From positions 1,054,001-1,118,000 of the forward strand of contig BSDZ01000015.1 of NCBI GenBank assembly GCA_030268105.1: a stretch of DNA of 64,000 nt, read 5' to 3'. The stretch comes from Volvox africanus (Eukaryota; Chlorophyta; Chlorophyceae; Chlamydomonadales; Volvocaceae). Shown piece by piece: positions 1 to 11,900 of this stretch. The notes beneath the pieces are model-generated. The model saw only the letters and a program-made list of their open reading frames with translations. It was not told where the DNA came from and did no database searches. Each line of letters starts with the position of its first letter. Positions within the stretch are counted from its first letter, which is position 1. The position numbers and the translations under genes were made by a program.

Positions 1-1667
1 TTGCCGGTTAACTCCTCCCGACAGCTCCAGCAGCTGCAGCAGCAGTCCTCCAATCGCGCGCTGTCCCCAATTCAGATCCAGGGCCAGCCGCTAACGGAGT
101 CGGGACCGGGGCCCATGACTTCTTCTTCCCCAGCGCAGCCAGCGGCTTCCAGTTCCACTGCGGACGACCCCTGGTCCAGCCTCCAAAGCACCTACCGTAT
201 TCGGGAGAATCAGGTGGCCCAGAAATCTGAGTCAACTCGTACTCGCGCAGCTACCAGCAGCCGTGAGGCGGGACGGGAGGTGCTGGTGCTTGGCGACGAT
301 GATGATGAATTTAGCGGCGGTGGTGGCGTACTGAATTCCACTGCTAATTCCGCCATGAACCGCACGTCGGGCTTTGGAGGTCGGCCTCCAATGAGCCTGC
401 CGCCGCCGCAGTTTGGATCCGGGCCGAAGAAGGGCGGCTGGGGTAGTGGGGCCATGGCCCAAGCGGGGGAGCTGATGATTGGGGAGGACGACTGGCTTGT
501 CAACGACCGCCCACCGGGGATGCCATCGGCCGGTGCGATGCAGCTACCACCCCCGCCGCCGGCGCTGCAGCGGCAGCAACAGCAGGCTGTGCTGTCGTAC
601 AATAGCCGGGCAAAGATGGTAGTAGAGGAGGAGGATCGGCACGCGCCGGTGAAGCTCAAGGGACCCGCAGCGGCGCCAAAGCCCAAAGCAGCGGTAAGAA
701 GCGGGCTGATGACGGATGGTCATCTGGGTGGGTGAGCAAATGAAGTCGTGAAAAGTGCAGACAAGGTTTCACGTGTCTCGAAATTCGTCGTCTTATTCGG
801 AGGCCATGCGGCGAGCGAGTGCTACGGGAACCGGGTCAGGCACGTTAAGGAGCCCGGAACTGTTAGCTGGGGAGGCGAGTGCAGCTGAGCTGTTCCGGTG
901 CAGGTCCGGCACAGATCCGTATGCATAGCGAGTGGCGAACGCACGAGATTTGAGTTATCATGTCATCGGGCTGGCATGTGGATTTCTATGTCCATAGTAG
1001 CTCTTATTCCTGGGTGGCAGATCGCTGTGGTAATGAAAGGCTTTGGTGATTCCGCTAGGGGATTTGCCGTTTGCGGCTGGCACCACAGTCGAGGAGCAGC
1101 ATGGAGGAGGTTATACCTACCTCAACATTCTAAACGAAATTCCTAGTGCACAGACCAGGTAAGAGTGTAAAAAATCTTTTAACTAACCTGTACGTGCTCT
1201 CCACTTCGTGGCCTTTTCAGGATGATGTGATGTGTGAGGACGTCGAGGATGTGGAGGCGCTGTTGGAAGACGAGATGGAGGTGAGCTACTAACCGGGGAC
1301 AGTCGAAAAGATTGGGTGGGGACCTCGCAAACTATTTTATCAGCCTGCAGCCAGAATTAACCGCTAGGCCATGCCCGGAAGGCAGATGGATGCGGCAACA
1401 TTGCGATTTGTAGCCCTACTGAAGGAGGCCGGCTGCCAGGCATGATTATTTTTGTGCGTGGGCCAGTGCTGTCTTGAAGCTGAGAGGCAGGATGTTGACC
1501 AGTGCAGTCCGTGGATAAAGATGGTGATAAAACTGGAACCAAACCGTTGTGTCCATCCGCCCTCCTTTTACTTTGTTGCGCCGTATCAGCGCCAGGGGCT
1601 GAGCAACAAAAACCTCGCCAGTAAGCTAGCGGCATACGAGGCGCAGTTCAAGGACGATGACGACTGA
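1..1667 (+). CDS. Unrecognised acidic, Pro/Gln-rich protein, C-terminal part (5' end outside window)
   Basis: Three exons fit: 1-693 (open from the window edge), 1221-1280, and about 1596-1667 ending in TGA. All junctions are phase 0, with GTAAGA and GTGAGC donors and CAG acceptors; 1590 is an equally possible start for the last exon. The product is low complexity: Gln runs near residues 8-15, a Ser/Thr-rich stretch, an acidic patch (LGDDDDEF), a Gly run, Pro-rich LPPPQ and PPPPPALQ blocks, then a short motif DDWLVNDRPPG. The last two exons are strongly acidic and end in a small predicted helix (NKNLASKLAAYEAQF) followed by four Asp. I do not recognise the family. The acidic patches and the short aromatic motif would suit a nuclear scaffold or repair protein, but that is only a guess. 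Exon boundaries after 693 are moderately supported. Confidence 0.55.
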
Positions 1668-3513
1668 ACAAGTGAGATCCTGGCCTGCAGGAGTCCCTTC
1701 AAGCCCGTCAGGTCCGCGTTCTACGCGTGGCCTGAGGACTTATCAAAACACCCGTAGAGGGTTGCCTAATTGTATTACTTGCTCCTGAAGAACCGGTTGG
1801 CGTCCGAACGGCGCAGGTGCTGACATTGTTTTGCTGAGGACGGTTGAACGGTCTTCAAGCGTCGTACGTTACTCGGCAGAGCTGCCTCAACACAGAACGA
1901 GTTTTTATCCTACGAGAGGTCGTTACTAGACATTTTGGGCAGGGAGGTGGTGGTTGTGCAGGATCGTGGGCGAAAGAGGCCAGGCCAGCTGATGCCCTGG
2001 TCAGGCTGGGAGGTAGTTCCCGTGGGAAAATGGTGAAGTTCCAATTAAGACATTCTAGGGTCCATTTAAGACATGGCGGACTCTAGCCTTCTGGTGACCA
2101 TATAGTGGATGAAGACGGGTCTTGAGGCTCAATTCTGATGGGACGATTTTGTTACACTGTGTTATTGCGTGTCGGGAGATTGTGCGGAGGGCCTCGGAGC
2201 CTATGTGTGTATCATAATAGGTTTCCGCGAGCCTAGGAAGGTGGACTTCAGCTGCGGCGTAGTTCGAATGGCATGCTCATAGGAACCATATTCATTGCCT
2301 GTGATGTTTGGAAGAGTTGCGATTCTGGGGCGTTTCCTATGACCAACGTCGGCCTGGTGTGCGACAAAGCATCTGACCAGCATGTCCCGCATGTTTCGTA
2401 ATCGACAAGGTATGAGGAGTGCAAGAAGTGTCACGGCTCGCGAGTAGATGCTTCATGAGCGTGGCACTGGAAGGCAGGGACTGGAAGTATGCGTGGAAAT
2501 TGTTGATGCCGATGGTAATGGTTGGGATGTGTTATGGAGTGCTGTGGTGCTGCACATCACCGTGTGCAGGCCACATGGTGATCAGGACTGTGCTGCGTGC
2601 GGATCGTGCGCAGCATCCTTGGTATTGTGCGCATTTGGCGCGCCCCTCGTACATATACCGGTAGTGAGCATAACGCGGACATATCGTCTCAACATGCACT
2701 GCTACGGTGCCAAACGCGTATGAGAAGAATGGTTCGTAGCAACGCCCAACCGCCATAATTGATGCCCAGTTGGCGAACGTTTTGGGGATAAATCGTAGGC
2801 CACGAACGGCTGATGTTTATGCGTTACCGTGATCAATAGTTTCTTTGGCAAATGTGCCGTGAGCTGCCGCGTCGTGTGGGATGGATGGAGCGTGTATTGT
2901 GGTGCTTCCAGCTCCCCGTGTCTGCACGACTGATGTGGTATCCTTGTGACTTAGTGTGCGTGGCAAGCAAAATATATGCTGTTATAGGATAACTTATTGA
3001 CGGGGTGACTCAGGTGCTGTGTGCAGCCGATTCCGAATGTCAAGCATGGGATGTCGGCTTTTTGCGCCTTGAAACGTTGCGCGGGTTGAGGTTCCTTACC
3101 ATGGATTTATCATTTGCATCAAAGCTGGGGATGATTTTATGGCGTTAGATTGCCGGGTCAGGGGCGACTTATGTGATATACTTATGGAAAGCCACGTCGG
3201 AAAGGGGAACAGAACGGGACGAACGTAAGACGCAAGGCATTGACCTTCATTGAAGCATGTTACGATGTAATCATTGTCTTCCATATGGTACGATAATACC
3301 GTCCTCTCTCGGCTCTCAACCTTTTCCCTCTTGGACATACCGTTGCCGCGTACGTCAAATGTTGTTCGACTAACTCAGCGTGATTGCAAAGAGTCTTAAC
3401 CTCAACACAAATAATCAAAAGCTCGTATTCGAAAATTTAGCAGAGCGGGTCCAGGTCTCTTGTAGTGGTGTTTGTTGGTTCGGTGTTTACAGCCCAGGCA
3501 GAACCCTTTCTCC
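1668..3513. other. Intergenic stretch with no recognised gene
   Basis: No frame shows recognisable protein similarity or a convincing exon series. It holds the 3' flank of the first gene and the 5' flank of ACLA. The ATP-citrate lyase start at 3514 is preceded by a pyrimidine-rich leader. Confidence 0.4.
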
Positions 3514-6500
3514 ATGGCTCGCAAGAAAATTCGGGAGTATGATGCAAAGCGGATATTGAAATTGCACATGAAACGCCTGGCTGGCCTTGATCTCCCTATC
3601 CAGGCAAGTGAAGATGACGATCCAACAGCTTTGAGCTTACGGCTGTGATCTTCAGTTCTTGGGTAATACACCGTTTGGGCAATCAATGTGTACCCCAAAT
3701 TTCCAAAGGCCATCATTGCCATTCTGGCACGTGCAGCTAGCCGTCTCGGTGTCGAATGTCACAGGTCGTGCAATTCACGGCTGCCACCAGCCCATCGGAC
3801 TTGCTGAATGAGAACCCATGGCTGGGAAGCACGCGACTTGTTGTGAAGCCCGATATGCTGTTCGGCCAGCGGGGCAAGAACGACTTGGTTGGCCTGAATC
3901 TAGATTTTTTCCAGGTAAGGGGAATTGACGGTTGGAACAGCAGCCGCAAACTCTGCCGGGATTTGTTCCACGACGACAGGCGTACTTGCAGGACAGCGCA
4001 CAAATGTCGTGGCGTTATTAAAGCCGTCCAAACACGCTGCAATGGACAAAGAACCTCCAGTGCGCTGTTGAGTTCTGCATGTTGCTTAGTAAGCCCGGGG
4101 GGACGCCTTGCGCTGGCACGTCCCTCTCCTTTCGCCGTGTACCCAAACCTTCTTCTACTCTCTTAAAAACGCATTTAAGGTGCTAAGACTTCTTAAATAT
4201 CACAGATTTAATACAGCTACCTTTAAAAGAGCATTAAGTTTCCCCGCAGCAATCACAGCCCTGACGCGGGCGGCCCATACTTACCCATATCAGGCGATCG
4301 AATTCGCGACTCAGCGCCTGAACCGCACCATTACAGTGAACGGCTGCACCGGTCCCATCACCACCTTCCTCATCGAGCCGTTTGTGCCGCACAAGGAGGA
4401 GTTCTACTTATCCATCACCTCGACGCGCGATGGCTGGGAGGTTGCATTCAGTGAGGCAGGAGGCGTTCACATCGAGGAGGTTAGCAAACGAGCTTAGGTT
4501 ATAAAGGGAGATGTGCAAGATTCACTGCAGAATGGGAAGGGGTTTGGGTTTGGGTCGGGCCACCTAGCGGGAGCGGGCAGTGACGTCACGGGGTGGGGAT
4601 AAGCGAACGCTGCAAGGCTGGATCATGTTTGAGCCCTGCGGCGAAAGGCGGGGCTTGGTTAGGGGACTAGAGGGGTATGGGAAATGCGCAACGGAAATGA
4701 GTGCGTCAGCCTGGAGGATTGAAGAGGCAAGACCGCTGCGGTCGGTAGTCGCCCTTCGCAGTTAACACCCTTAACCCACCTCCATGGCAGTTACCATGGA
4801 GGAGCCCAATCCCATCTCCCTAATCCCATCCAATCCCACCTCCTCCACCTCTCATGCTCATTGCTCACAATCCATCCCATCGCTCTGTGCAGCACCAAAC
4901 CCTTTTCCTTCTTTTTCGTCGTCTCTCTGCTCATACTCTTCATGTTACCTCCTGCTCCCATCTCCCATACCGCATCCCCCTTCTTTACACAGAACTGGGA
5001 TAAGCTTCGCACAGTTGTCCTGGACACTATTGACGGGCCTCTGAACTCGGAGCTCGTGGCGCCGCTTATTGCGGGATTGCCACTGGAGCTAAAGCCCTCG
5101 CTGGAGCGGTTCATTCTGGCGGCCTTTGCGGTCTTTGACGATCTGGACTGTACCCTGCTGGAGATGAACCCTTGGTGGGTTTTGAAGATCGAGGACGTGG
5201 GGGGATATTGGGGGAAGTCGAATAAAACGACTATGGGGAGGGGGGTTCTTCAGGGAAGAGGCTGGGTGAGATTGTTGCTGTGGTGGGCGCAGGGCACCTG
5301 GCGAGGCTGGGTGAAAGCCGCCAAGAAGAAGGAGGACTGAAGGCGACGCATATGGGGGAAGCGTGATGGTGATTAATTTTGATTAGGCGTGGTCCTTATT
5401 TTATAGGTTTTGTGGGTTCAGAACTTCCTGCAAAACGTAGGGAGGGGGAATGTTTAACATCGAATTTGGGTGCAGGAAAACACGAGCGAGAGGGAGGAAG
5501 GGAACGATAACTTTCTGGAGTTCATGGTGTCTCTGAGAAGCTTAAAAGTTGCCATCCCATCGAGGGGAGGGGAAAAATGAGACTAGTATCCAATTCAGAG
5601 CATCTAGAGCGGAGAAGGGGAGAGAAGGGGCAGGAAGACTGAACCCACTAAGGCACGCTCCAAGCGCCGTAGACCCCTTTTCCTTCAGGAGTTTTTCCGT
5701 CACCCATTTTCCTTCCTTTCCTCACCTTTTCCCTCTGGCCAGGACGCTTGACGCCGCGGGCCAGCCCTTCCCGCTGGATATGCGTGTGGAGCTCGATGAC
5801 ACCGCCAAATACCGCGACACTGCCAAATGGAACGTTGGCGGCGTGGAGCTGGAGTTCCCACTGCCGTACGGCCGCATGCTGACGCCAGCAGAAGAGACCA
5901 TTTCGGCGCTGGACGAGGCCACGGGTGCCTCGCTCAAGTTCACGGTCCTCAACCCCACGGGCCGCGTGTGGCTGATGGTCGCGGGCGGTGGCGCATCCGT
6001 CATTTACACGGACACGATTGCGGATCTGGGATTTGCCCAGGAGCTGGGGTAAGGAGGGCAGGAGAGACGACAACATGCGTGTAACTGATGCCCAAGCCGA
6101 ACACGTTGCACTGCTCAAAATAGTTAAGTTTCACTCAATCATTCATTCAATTAGCCAATGAGCCTAGCCAATGTGAACAGGCAACCAAGGATAAATAAAG
6201 TAGCAATTAGACAAGCACGGGGGTTTACCGATTTATGGCTGGCAAGGTCTAATTGGGGTAATCGCGGTTCTCTCCCGGCGGCGGTGCGTAACAACCGCCC
6301 TGCGTGCTTCCTCGAGGAATTGCTGGTGGGGATGCGGGGATCCAATCCTGGTGATGCATCTGCACTCTCTGCAGCTGCGTCCGCACCCGTTCGTCGCTGT
6401 ACTCAAGCGACATTCCGTTCCTGCCATAGCACAGTACCGCACAAGGCCAGCCTACTCGCCACCTTGCCGGATTCCGGCCCCATCCTCTGGGTTTGACTCT

Positions 6501-7327
6501 TGGTTGAGCTACACTAAATACGGCCGTTGTACTTCCCGTTGAGCAGGAACTACGGCGAGTACAGTGGCGCGCCCAACACGTCAGAGACGTACCAGTACGC
6601 GCGGACCGTCTTGGAGTGTGCTACGGCGCACGCCGATGGCCGCGGCCGGGCGCTGCTGATCGGCGGTGGCATTGCCAACTTCACGGATGTGGCGGCGACC
6701 TTCACGGGGATCATCCAGGCTCTCAAGGAGAAGAAGGGCGCACTACAGGTGCGTGTTATTGTGCGCATGCACGCGCCGGGGGGGGATATTTGGGTTTTAT
6801 GTTGTCCTGTTCTATCGCTGTTTCCCTCCGCTTGTATTCCGGACCCCATTATAGACTTGTGCATTGGAGCACTACGTGTTAGTGCATAGCAGCACATATG
6901 TTCCAGAACTGCGGCGGCTTCCATGTGGCCAACCCCCTTTTCTTCCTTTCGCAGTCGTTCTGGTATACTACATAGGATGCTTTCGCCAGCAGGGTGCACT
7001 TCCCGGAAGATATTACCTGATAACCCATACATGGATATGGACCTGTATATGAACTGCTTCGGAACAGATGTATTCTAATGGTTATTTTGGCCCGTACTTG
7101 TGTTGTATTGGATATTGTAGGCCGCCAAGGTACGGATCTTCGTGCGCCGTGGCGGCCCCAATTACCAAAAGGGCCTTACGCTGATGCGTAGCCTTGGCGA
7201 TGAGCTGGGTGTGCCCATCAGTGTATACGGCCCAGAGAGCTCCATGACCGGCATTTGTGCAGAGGCCATTGAGTATTTGAAGGATCAGGATGGAGTTGCT
7301 GCCCCCCTGGTTACGGCATCGGCGTGA
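3514..7327 (+). CDS. ACLA: ATP-citrate lyase, A subunit (plant/algal heteromeric type)
   Basis: Exons: 3514-3603, 3765-3914, 4294-4479, 4993-5174, 5743-6048, 6547-6748, 7121-7327. They sum to 1323 nt, giving 440 residues; land-plant ACLA is about 423. The start [16 protein letters not shown] matches the conserved plant N terminus. Residues 31-142 hold the ATP-grasp part, with [13 protein letters not shown] and [14 protein letters not shown]. Residues 203-305 hold the FTVLNP and [11 protein letters not shown] segment that binds citrate/nucleotide. The C-terminal third has [14 protein letters not shown] and [17 protein letters not shown] pairs with ACLB to cleave citrate with ATP and CoA into cytosolic acetyl-CoA and oxaloacetate, feeding fatty-acid elongation and isoprenoids; no ACLB is in the window. 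Intron 1 uses a GC donor (CAG|GCAAGT). All other introns are GT-AG and every phase agrees, so the gene looks intact. Confidence 0.96.
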
Positions 7328-8915
7328 ATTAGATAAGAATCAGGGAAGTAGTAGGAGCAACCGGAGTGCGGAACTCCACGTCTTGTTTTGGGGGGATGCT
7401 GTGATGGGCCTTTTGGTAAGGATGTCAGAGATTCACGAACTGAAGCCCTGCGGCGCAATGACCATGAGTGGGTAAGAAATGCAACGGAACCGCGCACCGC
7501 AACGAGCAGTGCCAGATGCAGTAGGGACGAGGATCATGGGAAAGGTTTGCCGGGGTAGGCGGTCTCCAGAGCCACCAGGCAGCGCTGGCACTGGCGCTGG
7601 TGGGGAAGGATGTCGGCAGGATTATGATGGGTGAGGGACATTGGTGGCGAGGAGCAGAACGTCTATGCCTGGGCTGATGGTCAGGAGTGGATGAAGCAGG
7701 ATGAGGCTGGCAGTGACTTGTAGGGCGCCTATCTGGCGGCTGTGTATTTCGCTAACGCGAACTCGCCATAACTCACCGTCGTTCGCCGTCGCCCCTGAGT
7801 CACCGTTCTTTTCCGTTCTGTGGCTGTCCACACTGCTTAATAGCGAGGTTGACGCTTAGCCTTGCAGGGTCCTTTCGGTCATATAATATTTTCATATCAG
7901 CCTTAAAAGCAGGTCTCTGTAAAGGGTGCCGACCTATTGATAAATCATAAGAACAGCATGAACAGGCCAATGAAGAGCCGTAACGAGCTCACTCTGGCTG
8001 TAGCATAACCGTCTATAAGTTCACACACATGAAAACCTCATGCACATTGCGCAAGCATAAGGTCATTTCCTTGAGTCCGTCTTGAGTGGGAACGTCTTCG
8101 TGTGTCTTCCAACGCCTTATTGGCGTAACATTAGGGCTTTAGTGTCAGAACGCTTAGGCGAGAAGCTGCAAATGTAAAAATTGCATGCATTTATCCCGTT
8201 CAGAGCAGAACGCCACGCGGACAAGACGGAAGCGTGACGATGGCTTCCGGAAAGTGGCAGCAACTTTCCCGGAAAGGTAAACAGGCAGATTTGCAGTGGC
8301 AGGGGGATGTTATACAGCTTCATTGTTATGATGCGACCTTCACTCAAATAGGCGCACAGGCATCCGAACATGTCGCCCAGGTACTCAGGCAAGTCATGCG
8401 TTCAGAGCGCGACCAAATCTATTACTGCTAGTACATGGTAGCCAAGACACGTGATCGTTTCCTAAAAGCGAGCGCAGGTTGGGGCGTCGGCGCGTAAAGG
8501 TATGTGCAGCCGCATTCTGTAATAAACGATTCGCAGGGTGTGTTTTTCAATATAAAAATAATCAGCTACTTCTTGCATCATAAGCGACCGGGCGCACTGT
8601 TAACGTACTATAAACTGTGCTGGCCAACGGTATTCGTCTCCAACATAGTGTGCACAAACTACCATCCTTAACATACATTATCATTTTGACTACAATAGAT
8701 TTATCACGCGTTTATCTTACTTTACGCCCTTGGTTGCTGGCAACGTATACGCTCCTAACTTTTCGAACATGGGCTAGTATGTTTACTCTCGTGCGACTGT
8801 GCGCTTAGGTCATCGGCATAAACTTATTTCCATTTTCTGATTAAAGTCTGGAGCGTGCTCTATCGACTAGCCATCGCGTCGGGTTGGTGGACGCTCCACC
8901 CAACGCTCGTAAAAA
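7328..8915. other. ACLA-PDK intergenic stretch
   Basis: This is the 3' flank of ACLA and the upstream region of the kinase gene. I see no further gene, RNA or repeat I can support. The part from about 7860 to 8850 is A+T-richer than the flanking exons. Confidence 0.4.
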
Positions 8916-11900
8916 ATGATGACGCCAGCGGCAGCCCCCGCAATCATCTCTGGCTTTGGATTGTCAGTCAGAGGGTTTGCGCGGGCTGCCGCCGCTGCGT
9001 CACGTTCCGCTGCTGTCAGCGTGCGGCTCATCGACTCGTTCAACAAGGAACTTGTCGACGACATCTTCGCACATGCTCTTAAGAAACAAACTGGCGTCAG
9101 CCTAAAGTATATGCTCGATTTCGGGCAAAACCCTATAGAGCGGCAAATGCTTCTATCAGCCCAGTTCTTGCACAAGGAGCTCCCCGTGCGCCTCGCGCAC
9201 CGTGTGGCCGAACTGGAGAACCTGCCATACGGCCTCTCCGCCAAGAAGCCTATTCTACAGGTGAGGACGCCGGCAGGAGGGGTCCGCGCCCACGGGTGTC
9301 CGTTGTTTCGAAGTCAACTGCGCAATAGACCAATGGGATCTTAGCGGTACAGCATGGGAGTAGAGAACGGGTAAGGGGAGCACGGGTGGGTTTCTTTACC
9401 AAATCCGAACCCATAACCGGATCCACTCCAGGAAGGATTCCGAAGCCCGGAGTGCCCGGATGGTAGCCAGGGTTGCATGAGTTGACGGTGCGTCCCTCGC
9501 GATTAGGAGCAGGTCTGGTTGTTAGTTTAATAGGGGATGCGGTGTGAAACATGGGCTGGGATGTTGAAGGGCCGGGAAAGGTTCGCGCAGAGAGTTGGTC
9601 CTGTGATGCTAGAACACCGGACAACAAAGCTCGTGTTCTCAGTCATTCTCAGTTTAGGTGCTCGAGCACCTGCATCCTTGTCGCCTCGATGCACATGTCC
9701 TAGATATCGCGCCATCACTCCGTGTCGCGTCATGGATGCACATAGGTCATGCTGATGGGCTCGGCCGTATTAGAAATTGCATGTCCTTCACAGCCTGATC
9801 GCTGTGTGGCTGTTGTTGGCTCACGGTTTTGCCCCTCCTTCTCCAAGGTAATTTGACGGGACCTTACGTTCCTCTCATGTCTTTATTGCTCTCCCCCTCT
9901 CTTCTTACTCTTTAATTGTCGGCTTGCCTGGCTTGGGGTTTTGATTCTTTTCTACATCATGCAGTATCAGAAACCGCTACTGGCGTCCCCCTCCCCTTGC
10001 TTGCATTTTGCTTTCATCACATTCGCACGTATATTTTCTTACCTCCTTGCCCAGGTACGAGATTGGTACGTGGAGTCATTCCGAGACCTCCGGTCCTTTC
10101 CTCCCGTACGGGACATAGGGGACGAGCTCAAATTCACGGAGATGCTGCGACACGTGTACCGCCGGTACGGGTTCATGATAGGGCTTGGGCGAGGACTCGG
10201 GGTACGATTCACAGCGTTTAGGCGATTTTGCAGCTCAAAGCAGAAGGGGCCAGCCTGAGCGTGGAAGGGGGCCGAGGGCAACGGTGGTAGGGAACAGGAC
10301 CTGCAGGAGGGTATAGATGTGATGTGAATCCTGAATGAGCAGCTTTATTGTTTTAGCAATAGCGGTGGATCATGGAAATATGGGTCCGAATATAGACCGA
10401 CCACACATGAAGTAAGTGGAGTGAACATGGGGCGGGAGAGGGGAGTCACACCTACTGGTAAGTACTTTACCGATACTGCGGAACGGGGGGATGCCTCCAG
10501 ATGTAGCGGCAAACGTTTCCACACAACTGTTTAGGGGAACTGACGATTTGGGTCAGGGCGTCATTGGGTCTTGGGGGGAAGGCTCACGGAAGCGGGTGGC
10601 GAAACGACGAATGGAGGTTTGAATGGGAGGAGGTACGACGAAAGCACTCATCAAATGGAAGGGGCGTGTGTGTGTGTATGTGTAGTGTGCACGTAAAGAT
10701 TGCATGGTTGGGTGCTTGCTTGTACTTGCATACACACCATCCTCACCGCCTCCCACCACCATCTCATAATCCTCTCTCCCATCCCCACCCTGATCCCTTG
10801 TGTATCCTTTCGCCGCTCACCCGTTGTACCTTACCATATGGTTATCCGGGCTTGGCTATTGGCTTTTTTGCTTAAATCATTCCATTACTCCCCAGTCCCG
10901 AAACCCCTGCGCTTCCCGTTGTTTCCCGTGTAGTCCCTGTAGTCCCTGTGCAAATCCTAGTTTTGGTGTGTTTCTCCAACTCGCAGACACGCCAACGCGG
11001 TTCCTGTGATGGCTAAAGGCGTTAGCGAGTTGCGAGAAGAGCTCAGAGCCCGGCAGCAGCTGACGGAGCTGCCGGAAATCCACCAGTTCTTAGACGGCTT
11101 TTATCTCAGCCGGATTGGCATCCGTATTCTTATCGGTGTGTCGGTGCCTGGGAGCGGTCAGGACAAAGTAGCGGTCAGGAAAGGGGAGAGGCTCGCTAGG
11201 GATGGTGGAAAATGCTTGGCTGGTGGGTGTGAAGGGGTGATGGCACAAATGTACAGCCATGCGATACGGAATAGAGACAACCACACAGCGGCAACTGGCA
11301 AGATGGTAGAAGTTGTAGACTCAAAGACGCGCTCCAAGGAGGCAACGATTGAAACGTACGCGGAAGTCGATAGGCCTGAGTGCAGGGCTAGCCAAGAGAG
11401 GAGAAGCAGTACAACCGGAAAAGAACCAGGGGAGGGGAGGGGAGGGGAATGGAGGGGGAGGTAAAGCATGTTTCTTGATATGGAAATAGGAAAGCGAAGA
11501 ACGCAATCATTAGAACCTCAAGCGGAGCTGCAATGCAGCATGCGAGGTCGAGGGCCAAGTAGAATTCAATAGTCAGATGTAGCTGTGTTATTTACCGGGG
11601 AAATGGTAAGGGGAGTGGGTGAGATGTGGGTGAAGTCATGTACTGCAGAAATGTCCAGGCATTCAGGACAACACGAGAAACGAAGCGGTACAATAGTTTG
11701 CTCATTACATAGATACGTGCGTGTGTGTGTGATTATGTGTGTCTGTGTTTGTGTCTGTATTAGAGATGAACATGTTAAATGTCTTCTCTGGATGTCCTTC
11801 CCGCCCGCCCGCCCGCCCGCCCGCCCTCATTCTGTTCTGTTTCGCGTTCGCGTTCCGGCATCAATCCCTTTCCCCTTCCCCACAGGCTTTGACCTACAAC

